DNA of 6,637 nt from Chloroflexota bacterium (GTDB lineage Bacteria; Chloroflexota; Anaerolineae; Anaerolineales; DRMV01). The notes under the pieces are model-generated. The model did not search any database, had not been told where the DNA came from, and saw only the letters and a program-made list of their open reading frames with translations. The stretch is taken from contig JAADEN010000062.1 of NCBI GenBank assembly GCA_013153375.1, positions 1-6,637 on the forward strand, given 5' to 3'. Position 1 is the stretch's first letter, and each line of letters begins with the position of its first letter. Shown in pieces: positions 1-5,799 of the stretch. The position numbers were made by a program, and so were the translations under genes.

Positions 1-2
1 GC

Positions 3-734
3 GCGCCTTCGGCCGCGGCCGCGACCCGCGCGTCCGTCCCGCAGGCCAGCCCTACGAGTTCGGCTTCGCCGCCTCCCTCGGCCACGGCCTCGGCGACGCC
101 GTCGCCCACGGCCACTGCTTCGCCCATGCCCACATCCACGCCGACCCCGCGGCCCACGCCCACCCTGGTGCCCAACGGCGTCGGCCACACCGACGACCTG
201 GGCGACCCCATCTACTGCATCAACGGCAAGCCCGCGTTTCGCTGGCTGCCCGCGGGGCTGGATCTGTGGTACGCGGCCATGGTCGCGGAAGCCGATCCCG
301 CGGAAGAGGGGCGCTGTTACTGGGTGGTCACGGTGTTGTTCGCGGAGCCCATCGGGCGCACCGCGCTGGCCGGAGGCGTCGAGTTCTACCATCCCGACGC
401 GCCGCGCCGCCAGCCGCCCTCGAAGACCTGGTTCTTCGACAACATCGCCTACCTCAGCCTCAACTTCGCCTGGTCGCCCCAGGATGCCGCGTTGACGACC
501 TGGGCCGAGAAGATCTACCAGGGGCGCTGGATTCGGACGCGGACCATCACGGGCTACACGGGCCAGGTGGACTCCCAGGGCCGCCTGGTGCTGCGCATCC
601 CGTGCGACGCGGTGCGGCCCGGCTCGACCTGGATGGTGGCCGCGACGGGCGAGCAGGGCACGGTGTGCGACGCGCTGGGGCTGGACGAAAACGGCCTGCC
701 CGCCCTGCCCCTGCCCCCTACCCCCACGCCGTGA
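3..734 (+). CDS. Exported protein of unknown function with Thr/Pro/Ser/Ala-rich linker (5' end missing)
   Basis: The frame is open to the left edge, so the true start and any signal peptide lie outside the window. The Met codon at 126 sits inside low-complexity sequence with no signal peptide after it, and is probably not the start. The visible 243 residues begin with a linker of about 57 residues made almost only of Ala, Pro, Ser and Thr, ending in a TPTPRPTPT stretch. A globular domain of about 175 residues follows, rich in aromatic residues, and the protein ends in a short Pro/Thr tail (PLPPTPTP). The globular part has four cysteines (visible residues 72, 105, 201, 222), which could form two disulfides. 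Linkers like this are common in lipoproteins and secreted proteins of Chloroflexota and Gram-positives, where they space a domain away from the membrane, so an extracytoplasmic location is inferred. I do not recognise the domain family and assign no function. It ends eight bases before pyrD, so the two are probably co-transcribed. Confidence 0.75.
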   Translation, partial: APSAAAATRASVPQASPTSSASPPPSATASATPSPTATASPMPTSTPTPRPTPTLVPNGVGHTDDLGDPIYCINGKPAFRWLPAGLDLWYAAMVAEADPAEEGRCYWVVTVLFAEPIGRTALAGGVEFYHPDAPRRQPPSKTWFFDNIAYLSLNFAWSPQDAALTTWAEKIYQGRWIRTRTITGYTGQVDSQGRLVLRIPCDAVRPGSTWMVAATGEQGTVCDALGLDENGLPALPLPPTPTP

Positions 735-738
735 GGAG
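733..738 (+). promoter_or_regulatory. Ribosome binding site of pyrD-like gene
   Basis: GAGGAG overlaps the stop codon of the upstream gene and ends four bases before the ATG at 743. It supports that start over an in-frame GTG at 731, which has only C-rich sequence ahead of it. The overlap with the upstream stop suggests partial translational coupling. Confidence 0.6.
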
Positions 739-742
739 CGCG

Positions 743-1858
743 ATGCCCGGCCTGTATCGGGCCCTGTGGCCCCTGCTGCAACGCACCGACCCCGAGACCG
801 CGCACCACCGGGCGCTGCGCTTCTGGCGCGCGGTGGGCCGCTGGCCCTGGCTGGCCCGCGCGGTGGCCCGGGCCACGGGCGCGCACGACCTGCCCGCGGA
901 TCCCGTGGTGGTCGCGGGCGTGCGCTTTCCCAACCGGGTCGGCCTGGCCGCGGGCTACGACAAGGACGGCGTCGCGTGGCGCGGCCTGGCCGCGCTGGGC
1001 TTCGGGCACATCGAAATCGGCACCGTGACCCCGCGGCCGCAAAAGGGCAATCCCCGGCCCCGCATGTGGCGGATACCCGAGCGCCAGGCCCTCATCAACT
1101 ATCTGGGCTTCCCCAGCCGGGGCGCGGCCTTCGTGCTGCAGCAGTTGCAGGGGGAACGGCCCCCGGGCCTGGTGCTGGGCGTGAACCTGGGCAAGAACCA
1201 CGCCACGCCCAACGCGCGCGCGGAGGCGGACTACATCTTGCTCACCCGGGTCTTCGCGCCCGTGGCCGACTATCTGGTGGTCAATGTCAGTTGCCCGAAC
1301 CTGGAAGACTTTCGGGAACTGCAAAACCGCCGCGCGGTGCAGCGTCTGGTGCGCGCGGTGGTGACCACCCGCAGCCTGTGGCAGGCCCAAACGGGCGGCG
1401 CGCGTCCGCTGCCCGTGTTCGTCAAACTGGCGCCCGACTTCGGCCCCGGCCAGTTGGAAAGCACGGTGGAAGGCGCGCTCCTGGGCGGCGCGGACGGCTT
1501 CATCGCCACCAACACCACCACCCAACGCCCCGGCCTGGGCCCCCGCTGGCGCGAGATCCCCGGGGGGTTGAGCGGCGCGCCCCTGCGCGATCTGAGCACC
1601 CAACTCATCCGCCGCCTGGCGCGGCTCACCCAGGGCCGGGTGCCCATCATCGGCGTGGGCGGCATCCTCAGCCCCGCGGACGCGCAAGCCAAGTTGGACG
1701 CGGGCGCGGCTTTGGTCCAGGTGCTCACGGGCCTGGTCTATCGAGGCCCCGGCCTGGTCCCCCAAATCGTGCGCGCGCTGGCCCAGAAGCGCGGGCGCGA
1801 CGAGCAAACTTCCCCTTCGCGAGACCGCATGGCCCTTACCGGAGGAGGTTCCCCATGA
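743..1858 (+). CDS. pyrD: Dihydroorotate dehydrogenase, class 2-like, with class 1-type catalytic cysteine
   Basis: This is a 371-aa FMN enzyme of the dihydroorotate dehydrogenase family. Class 2 members oxidise dihydroorotate to orotate at the inner membrane and pass electrons to quinone (step 4 of UMP synthesis). Class 2 features seen are the N-terminal amphipathic segment (LYRALWPLLQRTDPETAH, 4-21), GLAAGYDKDG with Lys74, IEIGTVTPRPQKGNPRPR (90-107), GVNLGKN (146-152), VKLAP with Lys228, ATNTT with Asn257, GGLSG (274-278) and GVGG (304-307). The orotate-contacting Asn119, Asn181, Asn186 and Asn257 are present. The active site is odd. The motif is NVSCPN, with Cys184 where class 2 enzymes have the base Ser. 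Leu187 replaces the usual Thr, and Pro124 follows Phe123, as in class 1. It has a C-terminal tail of about 20 residues (352-371) past the usual end. It shares ATGA with the downstream hydantoinase gene. Family assignment is firm; the exact substrate is less so. Confidence 0.93.
   Translation: MPGLYRALWPLLQRTDPETAHHRALRFWRAVGRWPWLARAVARATGAHDLPADPVVVAGVRFPNRVGLAAGYDKDGVAWRGLAALGFGHIEIGTVTPRPQKGNPRPRMWRIPERQALINYLGFPSRGAAFVLQQLQGERPPGLVLGVNLGKNHATPNARAEADYILLTRVFAPVADYLVVNVSCPNLEDFRELQNRRAVQRLVRAVVTTRSLWQAQTGGARPLPVFVKLAPDFGPGQLESTVEGALLGGADGFIATNTTTQRPGLGPRWREIPGGLSGAPLRDLSTQLIRRLARLTQGRVPIIGVGGILSPADAQAKLDAGAALVQVLTGLVYRGPGLVPQIVRALAQKRGRDEQTSPSRDRMALTGGGSP
1841..1848 (+). promoter_or_regulatory. 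Strong ribosome binding site of the hydantoinase gene, inside the pyrD 3' end
   Basis: GGAGGAGG lies six bases before the ATG at 1855 and within the last codons of the pyrD-like frame, where it encodes part of a GGG run. It fixes the hydantoinase start and, with the ATGA overlap, indicates coupled translation of the two genes. Confidence 0.85.
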
Positions 1859-3282
1859 CCCCCAAGACTTTGTTGCGTGGCGGCACATTGGTGACCGCGA
1901 GTGACATGCTGACCGCCGACCTGCTCATGGAGGGCGAGCGCATCGTGGCCCTCGGCCGCGACCTGGTGGCGCCCGACGCCCAGGTGGTGGATGTCGCGGG
2001 CAAGTTCGTGCTGCCCGGCGGCATTGACCCCCATGTGCACCTGGATCTGCCCATGTTCGGCACGGTGTCGTCGGACGACCACTACACGGGCACCAAGGCG
2101 GCCGCGTTCGGCGGCACCACCACGGTGCTGGACTTCGTGCCCCTGGACCATCCCACCCTGGCCGAGTCGGTGCGGGCCTGGAAGGCCAAGGCCGACCCCA
2201 AGGTGGCCGTGGACTACGGCCTGCACATGAACATCACCCGCTGGGACGACGCGATTTGGGCCGAGATGGCCGACCTGCCGGGCATGGGCATCACCAGCAT
2301 CAAGGTGTTCATGGCCTACAACGGCCGGTTGCGGCTGCAGGATGGGGAGATCTTTCAGGCCATGCGCCGGGCGCGCGAACTGGGCCTGCTGACCATGCTG
2401 CACGCGGAGAACGGGGATGTGATCGAGGTGCTGGTGGCCGAGGCCCTGGCGCAAGGCCACACCGAACCCGTGTGGCACGCGCGCACCCGTCCGGCCTGGG
2501 GCGCGGTGGAAGCCGCGCTGCGGGGCGCGGCCCTGGCCCAGCAGGCCGCCGCGCCGCTGTACATCGTGCACATGAACACCGCGGGCGAGGTGGACATGCT
2601 GCGCTACGCGCGCGAAAAGGGCCTGCCCGTCATGGGCGAGACCTGCCCCCAATATCTGTTCTTCACCGAGGAGCACCTGGCCCGGCCCGACGGCGCGAAG
2701 TGGATTTGCTCGCCGCCCATGCGCACCCCCGAGGACAACGCGGGGCTGTGGCGCGGCCTGGAGTTGGACATCCTGCAAACGGTGGGCACGGACCACTGCC
2801 CCTTCTTCTACGACGGCACGAAGCCCATCGAGTACGAGGGCGAGATGGTGGCCATCCCGGGCAAGGAACTGGGCAAGGACAACTTCACCAAGATCCCCAA
2901 CGGCGTGCCGGGCGTGGGCGACCGGCTGCCCGTGCTGTGGACCAAGGGCGTGGTCGAGGGCCGCTTGACGCCGCAGCAGTTCGTGGCCCTGACCGCGACC
3001 AACCCGGCCAAGATCTTCGGCCTGTACCCGCGCAAGGGCGTGCTGGCCCCCGGCGCGGACGCGGATGTGGTGGTGTGGGACCCGGACCTCAAGGTGACCT
3101 ACGGCGTGCGGGTGGCTCAGCACCGCACCGACTACAACCTGTACGAGGGCTGGGAACTGACGGGCTTTCCGGTGCAGGTGTACCTGCGCGGGAACCTCAT
3201 CGTGGACCACGGCGAATGGCGCGGCGCGGCCGGCCAGGGCCGCTATCTGGCCCGCCGTCCCTACGCGGGGCAGGTGCTGTGA
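1855..3282 (+). CDS. hydA: Dihydropyrimidinase / D-hydantoinase
   Basis: This is a 475-aa cytoplasmic amidohydrolase with a binuclear metal centre. The family hydrolyses 5,6-dihydrouracil and dihydrothymine to N-carbamoyl-beta-amino acids (step 2 of reductive pyrimidine breakdown) or opens 5-substituted hydantoins. The metal set is complete: His60 and His62 (DPHVHLD), Lys150 to be carboxylated (SIKVFMAY), His183 (LHAEN), His239 (VHMNTAGE) and Asp313 (GTDHCPF). Substrate-side residues also match: Tyr155, the CSPPMR loop (285-290) and Asn349 in PNGVPG. The SSDDHYTGTKAAAFGGTTT block (72-90) is typical of the dihydropyrimidinase/hydantoinase branch rather than allantoinase or dihydroorotase. Length and beta-sandwich ends (about 1-55 and 395-460) are normal. 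The start is fixed by a strong RBS and overlaps the stop of the pyrD-like gene (ATGA). Genes for the first (PydA/PreTA) and third (beta-ureidopropionase) steps are not in the window. Natural substrate cannot be told from sequence. Confidence 0.95.
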   Translation: MTPKTLLRGGTLVTASDMLTADLLMEGERIVALGRDLVAPDAQVVDVAGKFVLPGGIDPHVHLDLPMFGTVSSDDHYTGTKAAAFGGTTTVLDFVPLDHPTLAESVRAWKAKADPKVAVDYGLHMNITRWDDAIWAEMADLPGMGITSIKVFMAYNGRLRLQDGEIFQAMRRARELGLLTMLHAENGDVIEVLVAEALAQGHTEPVWHARTRPAWGAVEAALRGAALAQQAAAPLYIVHMNTAGEVDMLRYAREKGLPVMGETCPQYLFFTEEHLARPDGAKWICSPPMRTPEDNAGLWRGLELDILQTVGTDHCPFFYDGTKPIEYEGEMVAIPGKELGKDNFTKIPNGVPGVGDRLPVLWTKGVVEGRLTPQQFVALTATNPAKIFGLYPRKGVLAPGADADVVVWDPDLKVTYGVRVAQHRTDYNLYEGWELTGFPVQVYLRGNLIVDHGEWRGAAGQGRYLARRPYAGQVL

Positions 3283-3288
3283 AGGGAG

Positions 3289-3330
3289 AAGTCAGAGGTG
3301 AGAGGTCAGGGGGGAGAGGTGAGGGGGCGG
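3289..3330 (+). repeat. Degenerate heptanucleotide tandem repeat (RGGTSAG-like)
   Basis: Directly after the hydantoinase stop codon the sequence reads in 7-base units: AAGTCAG, AGGTGAG, AGGTCAG, GGGGGAG, AGGTGAG, GGGGCGG. Three central units differ at only one or two positions and the last are G-rich decayed copies. It is purine-rich on this strand, unlike the C/G-balanced coding sequence around it. It resembles the short heptameric tandem repeats known between genes in cyanobacteria and other bacteria. No function is evident. Confidence 0.7.
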
Positions 3331-3376
3331 CGGTTGGTTGGCCGCGGCCCTGGAAAGCATAGGAGCCGCTGAGGAC

Positions 3377-3383
3377 AAGGAAG
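3377..3383 (+). promoter_or_regulatory. Ribosome binding site of the membrane protein gene
   Basis: AAGGAAG ends six bases before the ATG at 3390 in a locally AT-richer stretch and supports that start. The 107-base gap upstream (3283-3389) otherwise holds only the heptad repeat and a short GGCCGCGGCC palindrome at 3340-3349. I see no convincing promoter or terminator there, so read-through from the hydantoinase gene is possible. Confidence 0.6.
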
Positions 3384-3389
3384 AATTCA

Positions 3390-5024
3390 ATGGCTACACG
3401 CAGTGAGGCCCCGTCCACATCAGCCGCGCGGCGCTGGGATCCCGTCCTCCTCGTGCTGGGCGGGCTGTGGCTGGCCTGGATGACCCTGCCCTACGGCCTG
3501 GCCTGGTGGTGGGGCCGACGGCAGGGGCTGGTGTTCGCGGGCTTTCTATACAACCCGTTCGACAACTTCACCTACCTGGCCAAGATGCGCCAGGGCTACC
3601 AGGGCGCGTGGGTGTACCGCCTGGCCTTCACCGCCCAACCCGGCCCCGGCGCGCCCATCTTCCTCTACTACCTGGCGCTGGGCCACCTGGCCCGGCTGCT
3701 CCACGCTTCGCTGCTGACCGTCTATCACGCGGCCCGCCTGCTCAACGGGGGATTGCTCTTCGCGGCCCTGCTGCACGCGGTGCGGACCTGGTTCCCGCAG
3801 CGGCCCTGGGCCCAGCGTTTCGGCCTGGGCCTGGCCCTCTTCGGCAGCGGCATGGGCTGGACCTTCTTCGCCTGGCTGCCCCAGCATCCCCCGCCGGACA
3901 TGGGCATCCCCGAGGCGTTCCCCTATCTGGCCGCGCTGACCAGCCCGCACTTTCCCCTGGCGCTGGCCCTGCTGGTGGCCCTCATCGCCTGGCCCTGGAG
4001 CCGCGCCGTCACCACCCGGACGCGCCTGGCGTGGGTGCTCATGGCCGGGCTGCTGAGCGTGATCTACCCCTTTGGCGTGGTGGTGGCCCTGGCCGCGCTG
4101 GCCCTGGGCGGCCTGCCTTTGTGGTGGTGGAACCGGCTGAGCCGACGGCTGGGCCCCAAGCCGACGCCCAGGGTCTGGCCGCGACCCTGGGAGCGGGCCG
4201 CGTGGGTCGCGCTGGGCGGCCTGCCCTACCCCCTGTACGCGCTGTGGGCCATCCGCCAGGACCCCACCCTGGTGGTCTGGAACGCGCAGAATGTGACCCC
4301 CAGCAACCCGTGGTGGCAGATGCTGCTGGCTGTGAGCCCCGCGCTGCCCGTGGCCCTCTACTGGGCCTGGGAGCAGTGGGGACGGGGCCTCTTGCCCGCG
4401 GGCTGGCAGGCGCCGACCTGGGCCTGGGCCGTGAACAGCGTGGTCCTGTCCCAGATCCCGCTGTCGTTGCAGCGCCGCTTTTTCGTGGGCGCGTACCCGC
4501 CGGCCGCGCTGACGGCCACCAGCACCCTGGCCCGCCTGCCCAAAGCCCGCCGCCGAAAGTGGGCCTTGGGCGTGCTGGCCTTGAGTTTGCCCTCCACGCT
4601 GCTCTTCGCAGTGGGCTTCCTGATGCTCATCTTCCAGGGCTCGCCCGTGCTCTACCTCACCCCGGCCGAAGAGGCCGCGTTCGCCTGGATTCGCGAACAC
4701 ACGCCGCCCGAGGCCCTGTTCCTCAGCAGCCCCGACACGGGCGCACGGCTGGTCGCGTTCACCGGCCGCAGGGTGTTCGTGGGCCATCCCCTGGAGACGG
4801 CCCACGCGACGGACGAGACGGACTTCGTGCGCGCGCTCCTGTGCCAGCAGGGCGACCCCGAGGCCAAGGCCCGCGACCTGGCCGCCCGGGGCGCGGCTTA
4901 TGTCTTCGTCGGCCCCCGAGAGCGAGAATTTTGTCAGGGCGAGGTGTACCTGCCCGCGGACGCGCGGGAGGTCTTCCGCCAGGACGACCTCGTGATTTAC
5001 GCCCTCCCCGGGCCCAACGAGTGA
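3390..5024 (+). CDS. Polytopic membrane protein, GT-C glycosyltransferase-like
   Basis: The protein has 544 aa, with about 10-11 hydrophobic segments by eye (roughly 17-40, 89-104, 107-131, 143-164, 187-203, 212-247 as two, 269-288, 306-328, 341-358, 390-416). A soluble C-terminal domain (about 419-544) contains LTPAEEAAFAWIREHTPPEA and a GAAYVFVGPRE strand-turn. A loop of about 48 residues follows the first helix and contains NPFDNFTYLAKM, with Asp58 placed like the first-loop acidic catalytic residue of GT-C enzymes that use polyprenyl-phosphate sugars. Arg14-Arg15 before helix 1 suggest a cytoplasmic N-terminus, which puts the first loop, and with 11 helices the C-terminal domain, outside. 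The layout and the 'AWIREHTP' tail domain resemble membrane glycosyltransferase-like proteins of Chloroflexota. Donor, acceptor and activity are unknown; the GT-C assignment is inference from architecture. Its stop is six bases from the convergent AMMECR1 gene. Confidence 0.8.
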   Translation: MATRSEAPSTSAARRWDPVLLVLGGLWLAWMTLPYGLAWWWGRRQGLVFAGFLYNPFDNFTYLAKMRQGYQGAWVYRLAFTAQPGPGAPIFLYYLALGHLARLLHASLLTVYHAARLLNGGLLFAALLHAVRTWFPQRPWAQRFGLGLALFGSGMGWTFFAWLPQHPPPDMGIPEAFPYLAALTSPHFPLALALLVALIAWPWSRAVTTRTRLAWVLMAGLLSVIYPFGVVVALAALALGGLPLWWWNRLSRRLGPKPTPRVWPRPWERAAWVALGGLPYPLYALWAIRQDPTLVVWNAQNVTPSNPWWQMLLAVSPALPVALYWAWEQWGRGLLPAGWQAPTWAWAVNSVVLSQIPLSLQRRFFVGAYPPAALTATSTLARLPKARRRKWALGVLALSLPSTLLFAVGFLMLIFQGSPVLYLTPAEEAAFAWIREHTPPEALFLSSPDTGARLVAFTGRRVFVGHPLETAHATDETDFVRALLCQQGDPEAKARDLAARGAAYVFVGPREREFCQGEVYLPADAREVFRQDDLVIYALPGPNE

Positions 5025-5030
5025 CGAGGG

Positions 5031-5624
5031 CTATTCGGGTTCGGCGAACTTTTGCACCTCGTAGGTGTACACTTCCAGCGGCTTACGCAGCCACAGGTCC
5101 GGCGGCGCGCCCATCTTCAGGCTCAAGTGGCTGAGGAAGGTGGCCGGATCGGGCAACTGCTCCCACACCTGGGGCAGGAAAGTGGCGCGGCGCCCGGTCT
5201 CGGGATCCACCAGCACCACGCCGTCGATGCCGGGGCGCAGGCGGCGGATCAGATCTTCGGGCGAAGTGTAGTGCAAGCGCCGCAGGGGCGTCAGATACGA
5301 GATCTCGATGCGGATGTCGGGCAACTCTTCGGGCTGGACGGGCCAAAAGCGCGGGTCGCGCAGCGCGGCCGCGACCGCGTTCTCTTGCACATCCCGGGCC
5401 AGAGGGCGCACCGGCTCCAGCGAGCCAATGCAGCCCCGCAACTGGCCGTGCTTGGTCAGGGTGACGAAAGTCGCGCCCGGCTCCCGCAGGCGCGGGGGCA
5501 GTTGGTCCCACGGCGGCTCGGGGATGGGCAGCCCCCGCACGCCCCGTTCCAGGGCGTCCCGGGCCAGGCGCAACAGCGCCTCTTGTTCGACGGGGGTGAG
5601 ATATTCGACTTTGTTCGTAGGCAT
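5031..5624 (-). CDS. amrA: AMMECR1-domain protein (AmmeMemoRadiSam system protein A type)
   Basis: This 197-aa protein consists essentially of one AMMECR1 domain. The hallmark LRGCIGSLEP (62-71) is present, along with the usual upstream FVTL strand (53-56), the downstream RDVQENAVAAALRDPRF block (77-93), an IRIEISYLTP strand (104-113), GIDGVVL (132-138) and FLPQVWEQLPDP (149-160). A longer frame reaches 5702, but the ATG at 5624 has a GGAGGT six bases upstream and the preceding residues look unlike the family, so the shorter start is chosen. In many bacteria and archaea this domain is encoded with a Memo-like protein and a radical SAM enzyme, and it can also be fused to Memo. Neither partner is visible here. 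The biochemical role of the domain is not settled; the conserved RGCIGS motif suggests a catalytic or ligand site. Protein is predicted soluble and cytoplasmic. Confidence 0.93.
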   Translation of the reverse strand: MPTNKVEYLTPVEQEALLRLARDALERGVRGLPIPEPPWDQLPPRLREPGATFVTLTKHGQLRGCIGSLEPVRPLARDVQENAVAAALRDPRFWPVQPEELPDIRIEISYLTPLRRLHYTSPEDLIRRLRPGIDGVVLVDPETGRRATFLPQVWEQLPDPATFLSHLSLKMGAPPDLWLRKPLEVYTYEVQKFAEPE

Positions 5625-5630
5625 GGAAGG

Positions 5631-5636
5631 ACCTCC
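5631..5636 (-). promoter_or_regulatory. Ribosome binding site of the AMMECR1 gene
   Basis: On the minus strand GGAGGT lies six bases before the ATG at 5624. This near-perfect site decides the start against the longer in-frame Met at 5702. Confidence 0.85.
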
Positions 5637-5638
5637 GT

Positions 5639-5663
5639 GGCGTGATGCCGGCGTTGGCGTGAT
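5639..5663. repeat. Two direct copies of GGCGTGAT, 17 bases apart
   Basis: GGCGTGAT occurs at 5639-5646 and 5656-5663, in the leader of the AMMECR1 gene. The 17-base offset is not a whole helical-turn multiple, and in such GC-rich DNA an 8-mer pair could be chance. Listed because it sits between the AMMECR1 RBS and the large palindrome. Confidence 0.3.
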
Positions 5664-5670
5664 CGTACCG

Positions 5671-5688
5671 GGCCGCGGGCCCGCGGCC
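5671..5688. promoter_or_regulatory. 18-bp perfect palindrome in the divergent intergenic region
   Basis: GGCCGCGGGCCCGCGGCC is its own reverse complement over all 18 bases and symmetry stops at both ends. It lies between the AMMECR1 gene and the SDR gene, close to a minus-strand TACGAT (5662-5667) that could be a weak -10. It could be a dimer-binding operator shared by the two divergent genes, or simply a chance GC palindrome. It is made of G and C only, which weakens the case. Confidence 0.35.
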
Positions 5689-5754
5689 TCGTCCCTCGAC
5701 ACCGAGCGACGACCCAGGTCGGAATTTGGCGACCCGCGGCGGGATGCTTTTTAG

Positions 5755-5760
5755 TACAAT
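5755..5760 (+). promoter_or_regulatory. Putative -10 element for the SDR gene
   Basis: TACAAT (one mismatch from TATAAT) lies in the AT-richest patch of the window (about 5747-5767), between divergent genes and 55 bases before the SDR start. I find no good -35 at 16-18 bases; TTGGCG at 5726-5731 is 23 bases upstream, which is too far. Position and base composition make a promoter here plausible. Confidence 0.45.
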
Positions 5761-5785
5761 AGCAAATCCGGACGGCAAAAATCAA

Positions 5786-5799
5786 GGGGCCTCGGCCCC
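5786..5799 (+). promoter_or_regulatory. Small GC hairpin in the SDR leader
   Basis: GGGGC (5786-5790), loop CTCG, then GCCCC (5795-5799) form a five-pair stem in the predicted 5' untranslated region. It ends just before the purine-rich AAGGGAAAGA (5801-5810) that serves as a weak ribosome binding site. No T-run follows, so it is not an intrinsic terminator. It could influence ribosome access or mRNA stability. Confidence 0.35.

Noticed and set aside
60..125. Tandem DNA repeat in the first 125 bases
   Set aside because: The repetitive look comes from Ala/Pro/Ser/Thr codons of a protein linker with no fixed period, so it is annotated as part of the CDS.
554..1888. 444-codon minus-strand open frame opposite the pyrD-like gene
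   Set aside because: Antisense to pyrD motifs, composition biased toward Gly/Ala/Gln/Arg, no RBS or recognisable domain.
1738..3210. 490-codon open frame on the minus strand opposite the hydantoinase gene
   Set aside because: It lies wholly antisense to well-recognised coding sequence, its translation is His/Gly/Val/Gln-rich with no family features, and long shadow frames are expected at this GC content.
3284..3345. G-quadruplex in the G-rich intergenic stretch
   Set aside because: Runs of three or more G are too few and too far apart for a regular four-run three-tetrad motif; the heptad repeat explains the G-richness better.
3546..4805. 419-codon minus-strand open frame opposite the membrane protein
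   Set aside because: Gly/Gln/Arg-rich shadow of a GC-rich membrane protein gene; the + strand product shows clear helices and conserved-looking loops.
5037..5053. GTTC-GGC-GAAC hairpin followed by TTTT as terminator for the + strand genes
   Set aside because: Only four Watson-Crick pairs plus two G-T pairs and a four-T run; too weak, and it lies inside the AMMECR1 coding end.
5625..5702. N-terminal extension of the AMMECR1 gene to a Met at 5702
   Set aside because: The extra 26 residues look like non-coding translation and the GGAGGT site sits exactly before the ATG at 5624.
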